Assembly: GCF_009712475.1 (NCBI RefSeq) | Contig: NZ_VCJO01000009.1 | Location: forward strand, 1-64,000 | Reading direction: 5' to 3' | DNA: 64,000 bases | Origin: Micromonospora sp. CP22 | Lineage (GTDB): Bacteria > Actinomycetota > Actinomycetes > Mycobacteriales > Micromonosporaceae | Shown: positions 54,063-63,375 of the stretch, piece after piece | Layout of the letters: every line of letters starts with the position of its first letter | Position numbering within the stretch: the first letter of the stretch is position 1 | Program-made: the position numbers and the translations under genes | Notes under the pieces: generated by a model | Told to the model about the DNA's origin: nothing | Seen by the model: the letters and a program-made list of their open reading frames with translations, nothing else | The model's database searches: none

Positions 54063-54788
54063 TCACGGGTTGGCCAGGACCGCCAGGGCCTGCGCCACGG
54101 TGAACGCCTCCGTGTAGAGCGCCTTGCCGGCGATGACCCCCTCCACGCCGACCGGCTCCAGGGTGGCCAGGGCACGCAGGTCGTCCAGGGTGGAGACGCC
54201 CCCGGAGGCGACCACCGGGGCGTCGGTACGGGCACACACCTCACGCAGCAGATCCAGGTTCGGCCCCCGCATGGTGCCGTCCTTGGTGATGTCGGTGACC
54301 ACGTACCGCGAGGCGCCCGCCTTGTCGAGCCGTTCCAGCACCTCGTACAGGTCGCCGCCGTCCTGGGTCCAACCCCGCGCGGCCAGCCGCCGACCGCGCA
54401 CGTCCAGCCCGATCGCGACCCGGTCGCCGTACTCGCCGCAGATCCGGTCGCACCACTGCGGGTTCTCCAGCGCGGCGGTGCCGATGTTCACCCGCGCCGC
54501 GCCGGTGGCCAGCGCGGCGCGCAACGAGGCGTCGTCCCGGATGCCGCCGGACAGTTCCACCCGCACGTCGAGTCGGCGCACCATCTCGGCGATCAGGCCC
54601 GCGTTGCTGCCCCGGCCGAACGCGGCGTCGAGGTCGACCAGGTGGATCCACTCGGCACCGTCGCGCTGCCACGCCAGCGCGGCCTCCAGCGGGTCGCCGT
54701 AGCTGGTCTCGCTGCCCGCGGCGCCCTGCACGAGGCGGACGGCCTGACCGTCGACGACGTCCACGGCGGGCAACAGGGTGAGGCTCAT
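54063..54788 (-). CDS. priA: Bifunctional HisA/TrpF isomerase PriA
   Basis: 241-residue TIM barrel of the HisA family that in actinobacteria also isomerises phosphoribosylanthranilate (the TrpF step). It starts [20 protein letters not shown] with the first catalytic Asp; the second is in [20 protein letters not shown]. The phosphate sites are [14 protein letters not shown] and [15 protein letters not shown]. No trpF is seen in the window, and the trpC here has no TrpF domain. Clustered with the other his genes. Confidence 0.93.
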   Translation of the reverse strand: MSLTLLPAVDVVDGQAVRLVQGAAGSETSYGDPLEAALAWQRDGAEWIHLVDLDAAFGRGSNAGLIAEMVRRLDVRVELSGGIRDDASLRAALATGAARVNIGTAALENPQWCDRICGEYGDRVAIGLDVRGRRLAARGWTQDGGDLYEVLERLDKAGASRYVVTDITKDGTMRGPNLDLLREVCARTDAPVVASGGVSTLDDLRALATLEPVGVEGVIAGKALYTEAFTVAQALAVLANP

Positions 54789-54810
54789 GTGTCTTGTCCC
54801 TCTCGCATGG

Positions 54811-55131
54811 TCAACGGCGGTTCAGGGCGATCACCACGATCACCGGCAGGACGAGCAGCAGCAACAGGATCAGCCCCACGCGCAGCGCCAGGTCGGGCAC
54901 CAGCAGCCAGATGAGGACGATCGCGGCCAGGGTGAGTGCCACGATGGTGGCCCGCTCACCCCGGGAGTATCTCGGCAGTCGGCCCGTACGGCCACGACGC
55001 ACCGTCGGCACCACCCGACGGACCAGCGCCCGGCGGCGGGCCCGCCGGGCGGCGGCGCGCTCACGCAGCACCCGCTGGCGTGCCGCCTCCGCCTCACGGA
55101 CCGCCCGGCGTCGGGCGCGTTCCTTGCTCAT
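54811..55131 (-). CDS. Small basic membrane protein
   Basis: 106 residues. The N-terminal ~55 residues are helical and extremely rich in Arg and Ala ([20 protein letters not shown]). Two adjacent hydrophobic segments follow (about 64-80 and 84-102), ending NRR. It sits between hisH and priA on the same strand, an arrangement also seen in relatives. Function unknown. The basic N-terminus could bind nucleic acid or lipid headgroups (speculation). Confidence 0.68.
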   Translation of the reverse strand: MSKERARRRAVREAEAARQRVLRERAAARRARRRALVRRVVPTVRRGRTGRLPRYSRGERATIVALTLAAIVLIWLLVPDLALRVGLILLLLLVLPVIVVIALNRR

Positions 55132-55161
55132 CGTGGCTCCCGACGCACGCCACCCACCGGC

Positions 55162-55827
55162 TCAGCCACCGGCAGGCACGGTGGCCAGCCAGTTGCGCAG
55201 CAACGCGGCACCGGTGTCGGCGGACTTCTCGGGGTGGAACTGGGCGGCCGACAACGCGCCCCGTTCCACCGCCGCGACGAAGTCGGCGTCGTGGTGGGCA
55301 GTGGTCACCCGGGCACCGGACGCGATCAGCGCGGCGGAGTCGACGACGCCGTACGAGTGGACGAAGTAGAACCGGCTGTCGGCGGGCAGACCGGCGAACA
55401 GCACCGAGCCGACCGGCGCCTGCACGGTGTTCCAGCCCATGTGCGGCAGCCGGGCGGCGGGGAGCCGGGTGACCGTGCCCGGCAGCAGGCCCAGCCCCTT
55501 GGTGACCACCCCGTGCTCGTCGCCGGACTCGAAGAGGATCTGCATGCCCACGCAGATGCCCAACACCGGACGCCCGGCGGCGACCCGCCCGGCGATCACC
55601 GGACCGGCGCCGATCGCCTCGATGCCGGCCACGCAGGCGGCGAACGCACCGACGCCGGGAACGACCAACCCGTCGGCGTCGGCCGCGGCGGCGAGATCAC
55701 CGGTGACCAGCACATCGGCACCGGCCGCAGCGAGCGCCCGCTCGGCCGAACGCAGGTTGCCGGAGCCGTAGTCGAGGACCACCACCCGACGCCGCGCAGC
55801 CGGGGCCACCCCCGGTCGGCCGGTCAT
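55162..55827 (-). CDS. hisH: Imidazole glycerol phosphate synthase subunit HisH
   Basis: 221-residue class I glutamine amidotransferase that feeds ammonia to HisF. The nucleophile Cys is in VLGICVGMQILFESGDEHG; the oxyanion-hole Gly is in VLDYGSGN near the start; the catalytic His and Glu are in SAAQFHPEKSADTG. FYFVHSYGV is also a family hallmark. It overlaps the next short membrane gene by four bases (start codon inside its stop). Confidence 0.96.
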   Translation of the reverse strand: MTGRPGVAPAARRRVVVLDYGSGNLRSAERALAAAGADVLVTGDLAAAADADGLVVPGVGAFAACVAGIEAIGAGPVIAGRVAAGRPVLGICVGMQILFESGDEHGVVTKGLGLLPGTVTRLPAARLPHMGWNTVQAPVGSVLFAGLPADSRFYFVHSYGVVDSAALIASGARVTTAHHDADFVAAVERGALSAAQFHPEKSADTGAALLRNWLATVPAGG

Positions 55828-55997
55828 GACCCGTCCCCCGGCAGCAGCCAGAGCACGCCCGCGGCGGTGGCCAGCATGGCCAGCAGCGCGGTCACCAGCA
55901 CCGCGCCCCGGGGCGCTCCCTGCCGGTGCAGGGACAGCGCTCCGCCGACCAGCACACCGGCCAGGATCAGCAGCAGGGTGGGCAGGATGCCGCTCAC
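55824..55997 (-). CDS. Short two-helix membrane protein
   Basis: 57 residues starting at GTG 55997 with GGAGG eight bases upstream. Two hydrophobic helices are seen: ILPTLLLILAGVLVGGALSL and AVLVTALLAMLATAAGVLWL, joined by a short basic loop HRQGAPRG. It lies between hisB and hisH on the same strand and overlaps hisH by four bases. Function unknown. A longer frame to 56066 exists but is less likely. Confidence 0.65.
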   Translation of the reverse strand: MSGILPTLLLILAGVLVGGALSLHRQGAPRGAVLVTALLAMLATAAGVLWLLPGDGS

Positions 55998-56031
55998 CGG
56001 CGACACCTCCGTCGCGTCGTACCCCGGTCGG

Positions 56032-56643
56032 TCACAGCGCCCCCTTGGTGCTGGGAATCGCCCCACCGGCCGTCGGATCCACGGCGGTCGCCTCGCGCAG
56101 CGCCCGGGACACCGCCTTGAACTGCGCCTCGACCACGTGGTGGGCGTCCGGGTTGCCGCCCGGTCGGGCCGCCCGCAGCACGTCCACGTGCAGGGTGATC
56201 CGGGCCGCCTGACCGAAGGACTCCCAGATGTGCCGGGTCATGCTGGTCGGGTAGACCGGGCCGATGTACGGCGCCAGGGGCGGCTCGTCGTGCACCACGT
56301 ACGGGCGGCCGGAGAGGTCCACGGCCGCCCGGACCAGCACCTCGTCCATCGGCACGGTGGCCGAGCCGTACCGCCGGATGCCCGCCTTGTCGCCGAGCGC
56401 CTGGTCGAACGCGGCGCCGAGGGCCAGCGCCGTGTCCTCCATCGTGTGGTGCGCGTCGATCTCCAGGTCGCCCACGGTACGCACGGTCAGGTCGAAGCCG
56501 CCGTGCCGGGCGATCTGGTGCAGCATGTGGTCGTAGAAACCGACCCCGGTGCTGATCTCGGCTACTCCGGTGCCGTCGAGGTCGACCTCGACCAGGACCT
56601 TGGTCTCCTTGGTGATCCGCTCCACCCGGGCGGTCCGGCTCAT
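56032..56643 (-). CDS. hisB: Imidazoleglycerol-phosphate dehydratase
   Basis: 203-residue Mn-dependent enzyme that dehydrates imidazole glycerol phosphate. Both His-rich metal motifs are present: [17 protein letters not shown] and [15 protein letters not shown], along with [18 protein letters not shown]. It lacks a fused histidinol-phosphatase domain, the normal state in actinobacteria. It starts at ATG 56643, overlapping the hisC stop by four bases. Confidence 0.97.
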   Translation of the reverse strand: MSRTARVERITKETKVLVEVDLDGTGVAEISTGVGFYDHMLHQIARHGGFDLTVRTVGDLEIDAHHTMEDTALALGAAFDQALGDKAGIRRYGSATVPMDEVLVRAAVDLSGRPYVVHDEPPLAPYIGPVYPTSMTRHIWESFGQAARITLHVDVLRAARPGGNPDAHHVVEAQFKAVSRALREATAVDPTAGGAIPSTKGAL

Positions 56644-57761
56644 GGTGTGCCTTTCGTCGATCTCGGCTGCGGGGCGATGGCATCCCCGCGCTGGCTGCTG
56701 TCCACGGCGGCGAGGAAGGCGTCGGTCTCGGCGCGGGTGCCCGCGGTCACCCGCAGCCAACCGGGCAGACCCACGTCGCGCACCAGCACGCCGTGGGCCA
56801 GCAGCGCCTGCCAGGCGACCGTCTGGTCGCCACCCACCTCGTACAACACGAAGTTGGCGTCGCTGTCGGCGACCCGCAGGCCCCGGCGGCGCAGCTCGGC
56901 GACGATCCGGTCCCGCTGTTCGGTGATCTCGGCGACCGTGCCGAGCAGGGCGTCCCGGTGCGCCAACGCGGCCCGCGCGGCGGCCTGGGTGAGCGCGGAC
57001 AGGTGGTACGGCAGGCGGACCAACTGCACCGCCGCCACCACGGCCGCGTCGGCGGCCAGGTAGCCGAGCCGGCCACCGGCGAACCCGAAGGCCTTGCTCA
57101 TCGTCCGGGTCACCACCAGCCGTGGCTGTCCGGGCAGCATCGTCAGGGCGCTGACCGTGCCCCGCCGGGCGAACTCCGCGTACGCCTCGTCGACCACCAC
57201 CATGCCGGGTGCCACGTCGAGCACCGCGCCGATCACCGCCGGGTCGAGCGCGGTGCCGGTGGGATTGTTCGGTGAGCAGAGGAAGACCACGTCCGGTTGG
57301 TGCTCACGGACCTGCGCGACCGCCTCGTCGGCGGTCAGCGCGAAGTCCACCCCCCGGTGGCCCGGCACCCACCGGGTGCCGGTGCCGAGCGCCAGCAGCG
57401 GATGCATCGAGTACGCCGGGGTGAAGCCGAGCGCACTGCGGCCCGGCCCGCCGAACACCTGGAGCAGTTGCTGCTGGATCTCGTTGGAGCCGTTGGCCGC
57501 CCACACCTGGTCGGCGGTGAGCCCGTGACCCAGATACCCGGCCAGGTCGGCCCGCAGCGCCAGCGCGTCCCGGTCGGGGTAGCGGTTGAGATCACGCAGT
57601 TCCGCCGTGAGGGCCTTGCCGATCGCCTCGGCGACCGCCTCCGGCATCGGGTGCGAGTTCTCGTTGGTGTTCAGCCGCACCGGCACGTCGAGCTGCGGCG
57701 CGCCGTACGGCGACAGCCCCCGCAGATCGTCCCGGATCGGTAGCTCGTCCAGCCCGGTCAT
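56640..57761 (-). CDS. hisC: Histidinol-phosphate aminotransferase
   Basis: 373-residue class I/II PLP enzyme making histidinol phosphate from imidazole acetol phosphate. [40 protein letters not shown] and [12 protein letters not shown] are conserved. The PLP lysine is in [20 protein letters not shown]. The substrate arginine region is [15 protein letters not shown]. Starts at ATG 57761, overlapping hisD by four bases; with hisB it forms a hisD-hisC-hisB string of overlapping genes. Confidence 0.96.
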   Translation of the reverse strand: MTGLDELPIRDDLRGLSPYGAPQLDVPVRLNTNENSHPMPEAVAEAIGKALTAELRDLNRYPDRDALALRADLAGYLGHGLTADQVWAANGSNEIQQQLLQVFGGPGRSALGFTPAYSMHPLLALGTGTRWVPGHRGVDFALTADEAVAQVREHQPDVVFLCSPNNPTGTALDPAVIGAVLDVAPGMVVVDEAYAEFARRGTVSALTMLPGQPRLVVTRTMSKAFGFAGGRLGYLAADAAVVAAVQLVRLPYHLSALTQAAARAALAHRDALLGTVAEITEQRDRIVAELRRRGLRVADSDANFVLYEVGGDQTVAWQALLAHGVLVRDVGLPGWLRVTAGTRAETDAFLAAVDSSQRGDAIAPQPRSTKGTP

Positions 57762-59122
57762 GTCGTGGCCCCGGTCGGTGAGACCGGCCCGCTTCCCGCG
57801 TCGACGACCTCGTCGGAGAACCGGGCGGTGACCGCCTGGCCGTGCGCCGGCAGGTCCTCCACGTTCGCCAGGGTCACCACGTGCCCGGCGACCTCCCGCA
57901 GCGCCTGCTCGGTGTACTCCACCACGTGCACGCCGCGCAGGAACGACTGCACCGACAGGCCGGACGAGTGCCGGGCGCATCCCCCGGTGGGCAGCACGTG
58001 GTTGGAGCCGGCGCAGTAGTCACCCAACGACACCGGCGAGTACGCGCCGACGAAGACCGCCCCGGCGTTACGCACCCGCATCGCCCACTCGCGGGCGTCG
58101 ACGGTCTGGATCTCCAGGTGCTCCGCCGCGTACGCGTCGACCACGGCCAACCCCGCCGCCAGGTCGTCGACCAGCACCACACCGCTCTGCTCACCGCTCA
58201 ACGCGGTGCCGATCCGCTCGGCGTGCTTGGTGGCCGGCACCAGCCGGGCCAGTTCCCGGTCCACCGCGTCGGCCAGCGCGACCGACGGGGTGACCAGCAC
58301 GCTGGCCGCGAGGGGGTCGTGCTCGGCCTGGCTGATCAGGTCGGCCGCGACGTGCACCGGGTCGGCGGTGTCGTCGGCCAGGATGGCGATCTCCGTCGGA
58401 CCGGCCTCCGCGTCGATGCCGACCACCCCGCGCAGCAGCCGCTTCGCGGCGGTCACCCAGATGTTGCCCGGACCGGTGATCATGTCCACCGGGGCACAGT
58501 GCGCGCTGCCGGCGGCGTCGACGGCACAGCCGTAGGCCAGCATCGCCACCGCCTGGGCACCGCCGACGGCGTACACCTCGTCGACGCCGAGCAGCGCGCA
58601 AGCCGCCAGCACCCGGGGATCGGGCAGGCCGCCGTTGTCCTGCTGCGGCGGGCTGGCCACCACCAGGGACCGGACACCGGCCGCCTGGGCGGGCACCACG
58701 TTCATCACCACGGTCGACGGGTACATCGCCAGCCCACCGGGGACGTAGAGGCCGACCCGGTCGACCGGGATCCACCGCTCGGTGACCGTGCCGCCCGGCA
58801 CGACCTGGGTGGTGTGGTCGACCCGGCGTTGGTCGGCGTGCACCCGCCGAGCGCGGGCGATCGACTCCAGCAACGCCGCGCGGACCTGGCCGTCCAGGGT
58901 GCCCTCCGCTGCGGCGATGGCCTCCGCGGGCACCCGCAGCACCTCCGGAGCGACCCCGTCGAAGCGTTCACTGGCCTCGCGGACGGCCGGATACCCATGC
59001 TCGCGCACCGCCGTGACGATCGGACGGATGCGCTCGACCGCCACCGAGACGTCGAGCTGGGCGCGAGGCAGCAGGTGGCGCGGGTCACGCACGCCACCGC
59101 GCAGGTCGATCCGGTTCAACAC
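57758..59122 (-). CDS. hisD: Histidinol dehydrogenase
   Basis: 454-residue zinc enzyme that oxidises histidinol to histidine with two NAD. It begins [12 protein letters not shown]. The NAD/substrate region has [18 protein letters not shown] and [19 protein letters not shown]. The zinc and catalytic residues lie in [37 protein letters not shown] and [20 protein letters not shown] 59122 was chosen by comparison with the family start; the frame is open further up to 59194. It heads the hisD-hisC-hisB overlapping operon. Confidence 0.96.
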   Translation of the reverse strand: MLNRIDLRGGVRDPRHLLPRAQLDVSVAVERIRPIVTAVREHGYPAVREASERFDGVAPEVLRVPAEAIAAAEGTLDGQVRAALLESIARARRVHADQRRVDHTTQVVPGGTVTERWIPVDRVGLYVPGGLAMYPSTVVMNVVPAQAAGVRSLVVASPPQQDNGGLPDPRVLAACALLGVDEVYAVGGAQAVAMLAYGCAVDAAGSAHCAPVDMITGPGNIWVTAAKRLLRGVVGIDAEAGPTEIAILADDTADPVHVAADLISQAEHDPLAASVLVTPSVALADAVDRELARLVPATKHAERIGTALSGEQSGVVLVDDLAAGLAVVDAYAAEHLEIQTVDAREWAMRVRNAGAVFVGAYSPVSLGDYCAGSNHVLPTGGCARHSSGLSVQSFLRGVHVVEYTEQALREVAGHVVTLANVEDLPAHGQAVTARFSDEVVDAGSGPVSPTGATT

Positions 59123-59228
59123 GCCTGCGAGTCTAGGCGGCGTCCCGACGAGCCGACCGGTGCGCCCGCTGTCCGGGACGGTGAGCCGGGACACGCCCCG
59201 ACCCGCCCCAGCGGCTACGCTTGATCAC

Positions 59229-59930
59229 GTGACCGCACGGCTACCGGTGTTCCCGCTCGCCACGGTGCTCTTCCCGGGGCTGGTCCTGCCGCTGCACATC
59301 TTCGAGGAACGCTACCGCGCACTGGTCCGACACCTGGTCGCGCTGCCCGAGGGCACCCCACGCGAGTTCGGGGTGGTGGCCATCCGCCGAGGCTGGGAGG
59401 TCGCCACCGGTCGCGGCCGGGCCGCGTCCCGGTCCGCGGAGGTCGCCCTGCACGAGGTGGGCTGCACGGCCGAGCTGCGGCAGGTCACCGAGTTGGACGA
59501 CGGGGGCTTCGACATCGTCACCGTGGGGCGGCGACGGTTCCGGGTGGGCGACATCGACCGCACCTCCGCGCCGTACCTGACCGCCCAGGTGCAGTGGTTG
59601 CCCGAGCCGGACGGCCCGGACGAGGCCGCGGACCTGCTGGCGGCCCGGGTGATCTCGGTCTTCCGGCAGTACCTCGGCCTGATCCGGGCCGAGGACGGCC
59701 AACTGACCGAGCAGCTGCCCGAGGACCCGACGGTGCTGTCCCACCTGGTCGCCGCGACGGCGGCGCTGACGCTGGCCGACCGCCAGCGGCTGCTCGCCAT
59801 CGACAGCACCGCCGCCCGGCTGCGGGCCGAGCTGCACCTGCTCAACCGCGAGGCGGCTCTGCTGCGCCAGGTGCGGGCGGTTCCGGTGCCGCTGGCGGAG
59901 CTGGCGTCGCCCCCGCCGGCCCCGAACTGA
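59229..59930 (+). CDS. LON substrate-binding-domain protein
   Basis: 233 residues, single LON N-terminal (PUA-like) domain: LPVFPLATVLFPGLVLPLHI, then FEERYRALVRHLV and FGVVAIRRGWEV, with the conserved block GRRRFRVGDI. No ATPase or protease domain follows, so it is a stand-alone LON-domain protein of uncertain function. A helical C-terminus follows (TAALTLADRQRLLAIDSTAA). It starts at GTG 59229, divergent from hisD. Its end overlaps the end of the opposite-strand membrane gene by 89 bases. Confidence 0.88.
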   Translation: MTARLPVFPLATVLFPGLVLPLHIFEERYRALVRHLVALPEGTPREFGVVAIRRGWEVATGRGRAASRSAEVALHEVGCTAELRQVTELDDGGFDIVTVGRRRFRVGDIDRTSAPYLTAQVQWLPEPDGPDEAADLLAARVISVFRQYLGLIRAEDGQLTEQLPEDPTVLSHLVAATAALTLADRQRLLAIDSTAARLRAELHLLNREAALLRQVRAVPVPLAELASPPPAPN

Positions 59931-60750
59931 CGCCGCCCGCCGATCCCGCCGGCCACGACGGGTACGCCGCGAGCCAGGCCCCGTCCGGTTCCGGCTCGGG
60001 GCGCAACGACGGCCACCGGGACCACCCGGCGAGCAGGGTGTACGTCACCGCGGCAGCGAACGCCGCCAGCAGCAGGTTGCCGTAGGGCATCGGCAGCACC
60101 CCGAGGAACAGGTCGATCCCACCGGCCCGCAGGTCCACCGGCTTGCTGAACCGGGTGCCGTCCGGGGCGGTGTCCAGCAGCCGCTGGTATTCGGCCAGTC
60201 CGATCCGACGCCCCACCTGCCAGGCGACCAACGCGGCGGCGAGTCCACCGGCCACCGCGACGACCAGCCCGACCGGCCCCCGGTGGCGGCGCAGCAGCAG
60301 CCACACGGCGAGCGCGACGAGCACCCCGAACAGCAGCCCGAGCAGGCTGAACCACCCGTCCGCGGCGATCGGCTGTTCCGGTTGTGCCTGGCCGTAGACC
60401 GCGCCGTCGCCGCTCTTGACCACCGGCGTGGCCGGTGCGAGCACCGACCAGAGCCAACCCAGCGGCGCCCCCAACACACCCACCACCAGCACCGTCACCG
60501 CTGCGGCGGCGGCCAGCCGACCGCGTCCGGCGGTCCGCTCGTCGGTAGCCACCGCCTCGCCGGTCGGCTGGGTCGCCGGTCCGGCTGTCACCTGGTGGGA
60601 CAACGCCGCCCCGGCGGGGCCCGCCGGTCCGGCTGTCCCCTCCGTGATCGGCTGTGCGGTACCCGGTTCGGCCACCGGCCCGTAGGGCGACGGCGACCGG
60701 TCCGCTGGCGGTCGTGCGGGAGGTTCGGCGGCAGGGGTGGTCGGACTCAC
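59842..60750 (-). CDS. Membrane protein (possibly DUF2567)
   Basis: 302 residues from GTG 60750. The N-terminal ~75 residues are Pro-rich and cytoplasmic. Four hydrophobic segments follow (about 84-104, 132-150, 158-177 and 216-236), with the periplasmic-looking loop EYQRLLDTAPDGTRFSKPVD before the last. The C-terminal ~50 residues are Pro/Ala-rich. It resembles actinobacterial DUF2567 proteins near his genes, from memory. The last 89 bases overlap the LON-domain gene on the other strand. Confidence 0.7.
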   Translation of the reverse strand: MSPTTPAAEPPARPPADRSPSPYGPVAEPGTAQPITEGTAGPAGPAGAALSHQVTAGPATQPTGEAVATDERTAGRGRLAAAAAVTVLVVGVLGAPLGWLWSVLAPATPVVKSGDGAVYGQAQPEQPIAADGWFSLLGLLFGVLVALAVWLLLRRHRGPVGLVVAVAGGLAAALVAWQVGRRIGLAEYQRLLDTAPDGTRFSKPVDLRAGGIDLFLGVLPMPYGNLLLAAFAAAVTYTLLAGWSRWPSLRPEPEPDGAWLAAYPSWPAGSAGGVSSGPAGATPAPPAAPEPPAPGAAEPPRG

Positions 60751-60823
60751 CCGATGATCCTCGCAGCAACCGTCACCGGTCGTACACCGTGTCGCCGGAA
60801 GTCGCCACCGGCCTCCGGGCGCG

Positions 60824-62218
60824 TCAGTGACCGAACGCCTCCAGCATCGCCGACGCCGCGCGCAACCACGCCTGCCGGGTCTCACCCTGGAGCTGGTGGT
60901 ATTCGATCGAGGAGCCGGTCTCCAGCGCCGGGTCGTACGGCACCACGGTCACCGCCCGGGTCCGGGTGGCGAAGTGTCGCTCCAGGTCGCTCTGCAACGG
61001 CAACCGGCCGGGAGTGGGGCAGGAGATCAGGGTGACCGCGTTGTCGGCCAGCTCACCCATCCCCTCCTCGTGCAGCAGGTCGAGCATCCAGTCCGCACTG
61101 AACGCGGCGTCCTCGCGGGGCACCGTGGTCACCACCAGTTGGTCGGCGGCCTGCATGACCGTGCGCCAGTTCGGGCTCTCCACGTTGTTGCCGGTGTCCA
61201 CACAGATCACGTCGTGGGTGCGACGCAGCAGCTCCAGCACCCGTTTGACGGTGAACTGGTCCAGTCGCTGGGCGAACCGGGGACTCTCCTCACCGGCGAG
61301 CACGTCGTACGACCCGTCGGAGGCGTGCCGCAGATAGTCGTCCAGGATCTCCAGCAGCTCGCTGCCCTCCCGGATCTCGATCTGCACGAGATCGGCGACC
61401 AGGTGCCGGATCGTACGGGCATGCCGGGCGCTGCCGGCACGCAGCCCGAGCGTGCCGCGCAACTCGTTGTCGTCCCAGGCCAACACCCCCCGGCCGCGTA
61501 CGCTGCCGATGGTGGCCGCGGCCAGCACGGTGGCCGTCGTCTTGTGCACCCCGCCCTTGGGGTTGGCGAAGGCGATCACCCGGGGAGCGCCCAGGTCACG
61601 CCGGAGCACGGCGGCGGCCCGTTCCAGGTCGTTTCCGGCGCTCTGCGCACGCCACTCGATACGCCCCGGGCGACCGGCCACCGCAGGCTGCGCCACGGCC
61701 GGTGGTGGCGTCACGGGTGCCGGGGTGGGCGGCGGTGCGACCGTCGCCGAGGGCGGCTGGTAGCCACCGTTGTCCAACAGGGCGTAGCGGGACTCCACCG
61801 GCGGCGCGGCGTGCCGGTAGCCGTTGTCCAGCAGGGTGTACCGCGACTCGACAGGTTCCGGCCGACGGGGCTCCGGCACCGCCGGGTACGGCGACGGTCC
61901 CGGCTGCCCCCGATAGGGCTGGACGGGACGCGCCGGATCCACCCGGTACGCCGGTTCGGCGCGGTAGGCCGGCTCCTCGCCGTACGGCCGGTCGGCCGGT
62001 TGCCCGACGGCCGGTACGCGCGCCGCGTAGCCGGTGCCGGGCCCTCGTCGCGGTAACGGCTCCGGCGGCGGCGAGGCGGGCGCGGAGGGCTCCTCGGCGT
62101 GCCGCTCGGTGCCGGGCGGCTCTGCGCTGCGACTGCCGAGGCGGGCTCGGTCGAGCAGCGCCCGCCACCGCGGTGCCGGTTCGGCGGGTCGTCCCCAACC
62201 GGTCTCGCTGCCCTCCAC
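60824..62218 (-). CDS. MinD/ParA-like ATPase with Pro-rich N-terminus
   Basis: 464 residues. The N-terminal ~205 residues are disordered, Pro-rich and repetitive (YRAEPAYRVDPA; PVESRYTLLDNGYR then PVESRYALLDNGGY). The ATPase domain (about 215-460) has a deviant Walker A FANPKGGVHKTTATVLAA, in which the usual Gly before the final Lys is His, then VLAWDDNELRGTLGLRAG and DVICVDTGNNVESPNWR. The Pro-rich plus MinD-like plan resembles EspI of mycobacterial ESX-1 and related actinobacterial proteins. Partner unknown. Confidence 0.85.
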   Translation of the reverse strand: MEGSETGWGRPAEPAPRWRALLDRARLGSRSAEPPGTERHAEEPSAPASPPPEPLPRRGPGTGYAARVPAVGQPADRPYGEEPAYRAEPAYRVDPARPVQPYRGQPGPSPYPAVPEPRRPEPVESRYTLLDNGYRHAAPPVESRYALLDNGGYQPPSATVAPPPTPAPVTPPPAVAQPAVAGRPGRIEWRAQSAGNDLERAAAVLRRDLGAPRVIAFANPKGGVHKTTATVLAAATIGSVRGRGVLAWDDNELRGTLGLRAGSARHARTIRHLVADLVQIEIREGSELLEILDDYLRHASDGSYDVLAGEESPRFAQRLDQFTVKRVLELLRRTHDVICVDTGNNVESPNWRTVMQAADQLVVTTVPREDAAFSADWMLDLLHEEGMGELADNAVTLISCPTPGRLPLQSDLERHFATRTRAVTVVPYDPALETGSSIEYHQLQGETRQAWLRAASAMLEAFGH

Positions 62219-62314
62219 GGATCGCCTCCCCAGCGCTTCGGTCTCCGTCTGACAGGCTACGAACGAAAGCCTATTGAGGCCACACCGGGCGGCCCCCAGT
62301 TGTGTCGGCGATCG

Positions 62315-63334
62315 TCACGGTGTCGGGTCCGGGTCGTCTCCGTCGACGGTGTCTGTCGAGGTGGACGGCGTCCAGGTCGAAGCCGACGGCGCGGGCGACG
62401 GCGGCGGCGGTGACGAATCCGTCACTTCCGGTGTCGGTGTCGGTGTCGGCGTCGGTACCGCCACGGTCGGTTCCGACGCGGACGGGCTGACGGGGACGAC
62501 AGGGCTCTCGGTCGGCTCCGGTGTGGTCGCCCGGTCGACCGGCGGCCGGACGACGTCCCGCTGTTCGGGCAACGGCGGGGTGAACACCGTCCGCTCCAAC
62601 CGCCGCACCTCCGGTGCCGGGTCCACCACCCGTACCCCGGATCGGGCCGCCACGCCACGAAGCTTCGCCGGCTCGGCCCGCACCACCAGCGCGTAGAGAC
62701 AGGCGCACTCGGCCCGGTACGCGGCCGCCTCCGCCGCCGCGACCCGGGCACCGCTGAGGTACAGGTCGCGCAGTTCGCGTTCCGTTGGCGCGCCGCCACC
62801 CAACGCGGTGGCTCGGGCCCGGTAGTCGGCGGCCTCCCGCTCCTTGCGCTCCGCGAGCTTGATCATCCCGGCGGTGACGTCCTCCGGCACCCGCTGGGCC
62901 GGAATGCGGACGATCTCGGTCTGCCGCTCCGGCAGCGGCACCCGGCCGAACACGAACGCGACCCCCACGTCCCCGACCACCGCGGCGAGCCGGGACGGGG
63001 TGAGGTACTCGGTGAGCGAGACCAACGCGTACGTACCGTCGTCGAGTGACCGGCCGGCCAGCGCGGCCAGGTCGGCCGCGGCGGTCGCCTCGTACCGCGG
63101 AATGGAGTCGCCCTCGACCACCCCCACCCGGGTGACCTCGCCGACCGTCTGATCCTGCCCGGGCGGGCCACCGGTGGCGAGCATGGCGGTGGCCAGCACC
63201 GTGGCGCAGGAGAGCGTCGCCACCCATCCGAGCAGCGGACCACGGCTCGGACCGTGGCTCAGCCGGGTCACGGTGGCCGCGAGGCGGGGCAGCAGTCGCT
63301 GATCCAACTTCCGCAGCAGATCGCCGGCGCGCAC
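62315..63334 (-). CDS. Single-pass membrane-anchored protein with Pro/Thr-rich tail
   Basis: 339 residues. A single transmembrane helix is at about 36-54 (WVATLSCATVLATAMLATGG), followed by a mixed extracellular domain (about 60-250, including ALVSLTEYLTPSRLAAVVGD and a Cys pair CACLY) and a Pro/Thr/Ser-rich tail (about 255-339, including VPTPTPTPTPEV). ATG 63334 is the start. No domain recognised. The tail could span the cell wall (inference). Next to the MinD-like gene, which begins 96 bases after its stop on the same strand. Confidence 0.75.
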   Translation of the reverse strand: MRAGDLLRKLDQRLLPRLAATVTRLSHGPSRGPLLGWVATLSCATVLATAMLATGGPPGQDQTVGEVTRVGVVEGDSIPRYEATAAADLAALAGRSLDDGTYALVSLTEYLTPSRLAAVVGDVGVAFVFGRVPLPERQTEIVRIPAQRVPEDVTAGMIKLAERKEREAADYRARATALGGGAPTERELRDLYLSGARVAAAEAAAYRAECACLYALVVRAEPAKLRGVAARSGVRVVDPAPEVRRLERTVFTPPLPEQRDVVRPPVDRATTPEPTESPVVPVSPSASEPTVAVPTPTPTPTPEVTDSSPPPPSPAPSASTWTPSTSTDTVDGDDPDPTP

Positions 63335-63375
63335 GGGCGGTCCCCTCGTCGGTCGGTCGGAACGGGCGGGACGCG

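Noticed and set aside
54778..57063. 761-codon plus-strand frame through the his genes
   Set aside because: Antisense to hisH, hisB and hisC, all of which have clear motifs.
62430..62460. Short GTCGGT/GTCGGC tandem repeats as a CRISPR or satellite
   Set aside because: They encode the Thr-Pro repeat of the surface protein tail on the minus strand.
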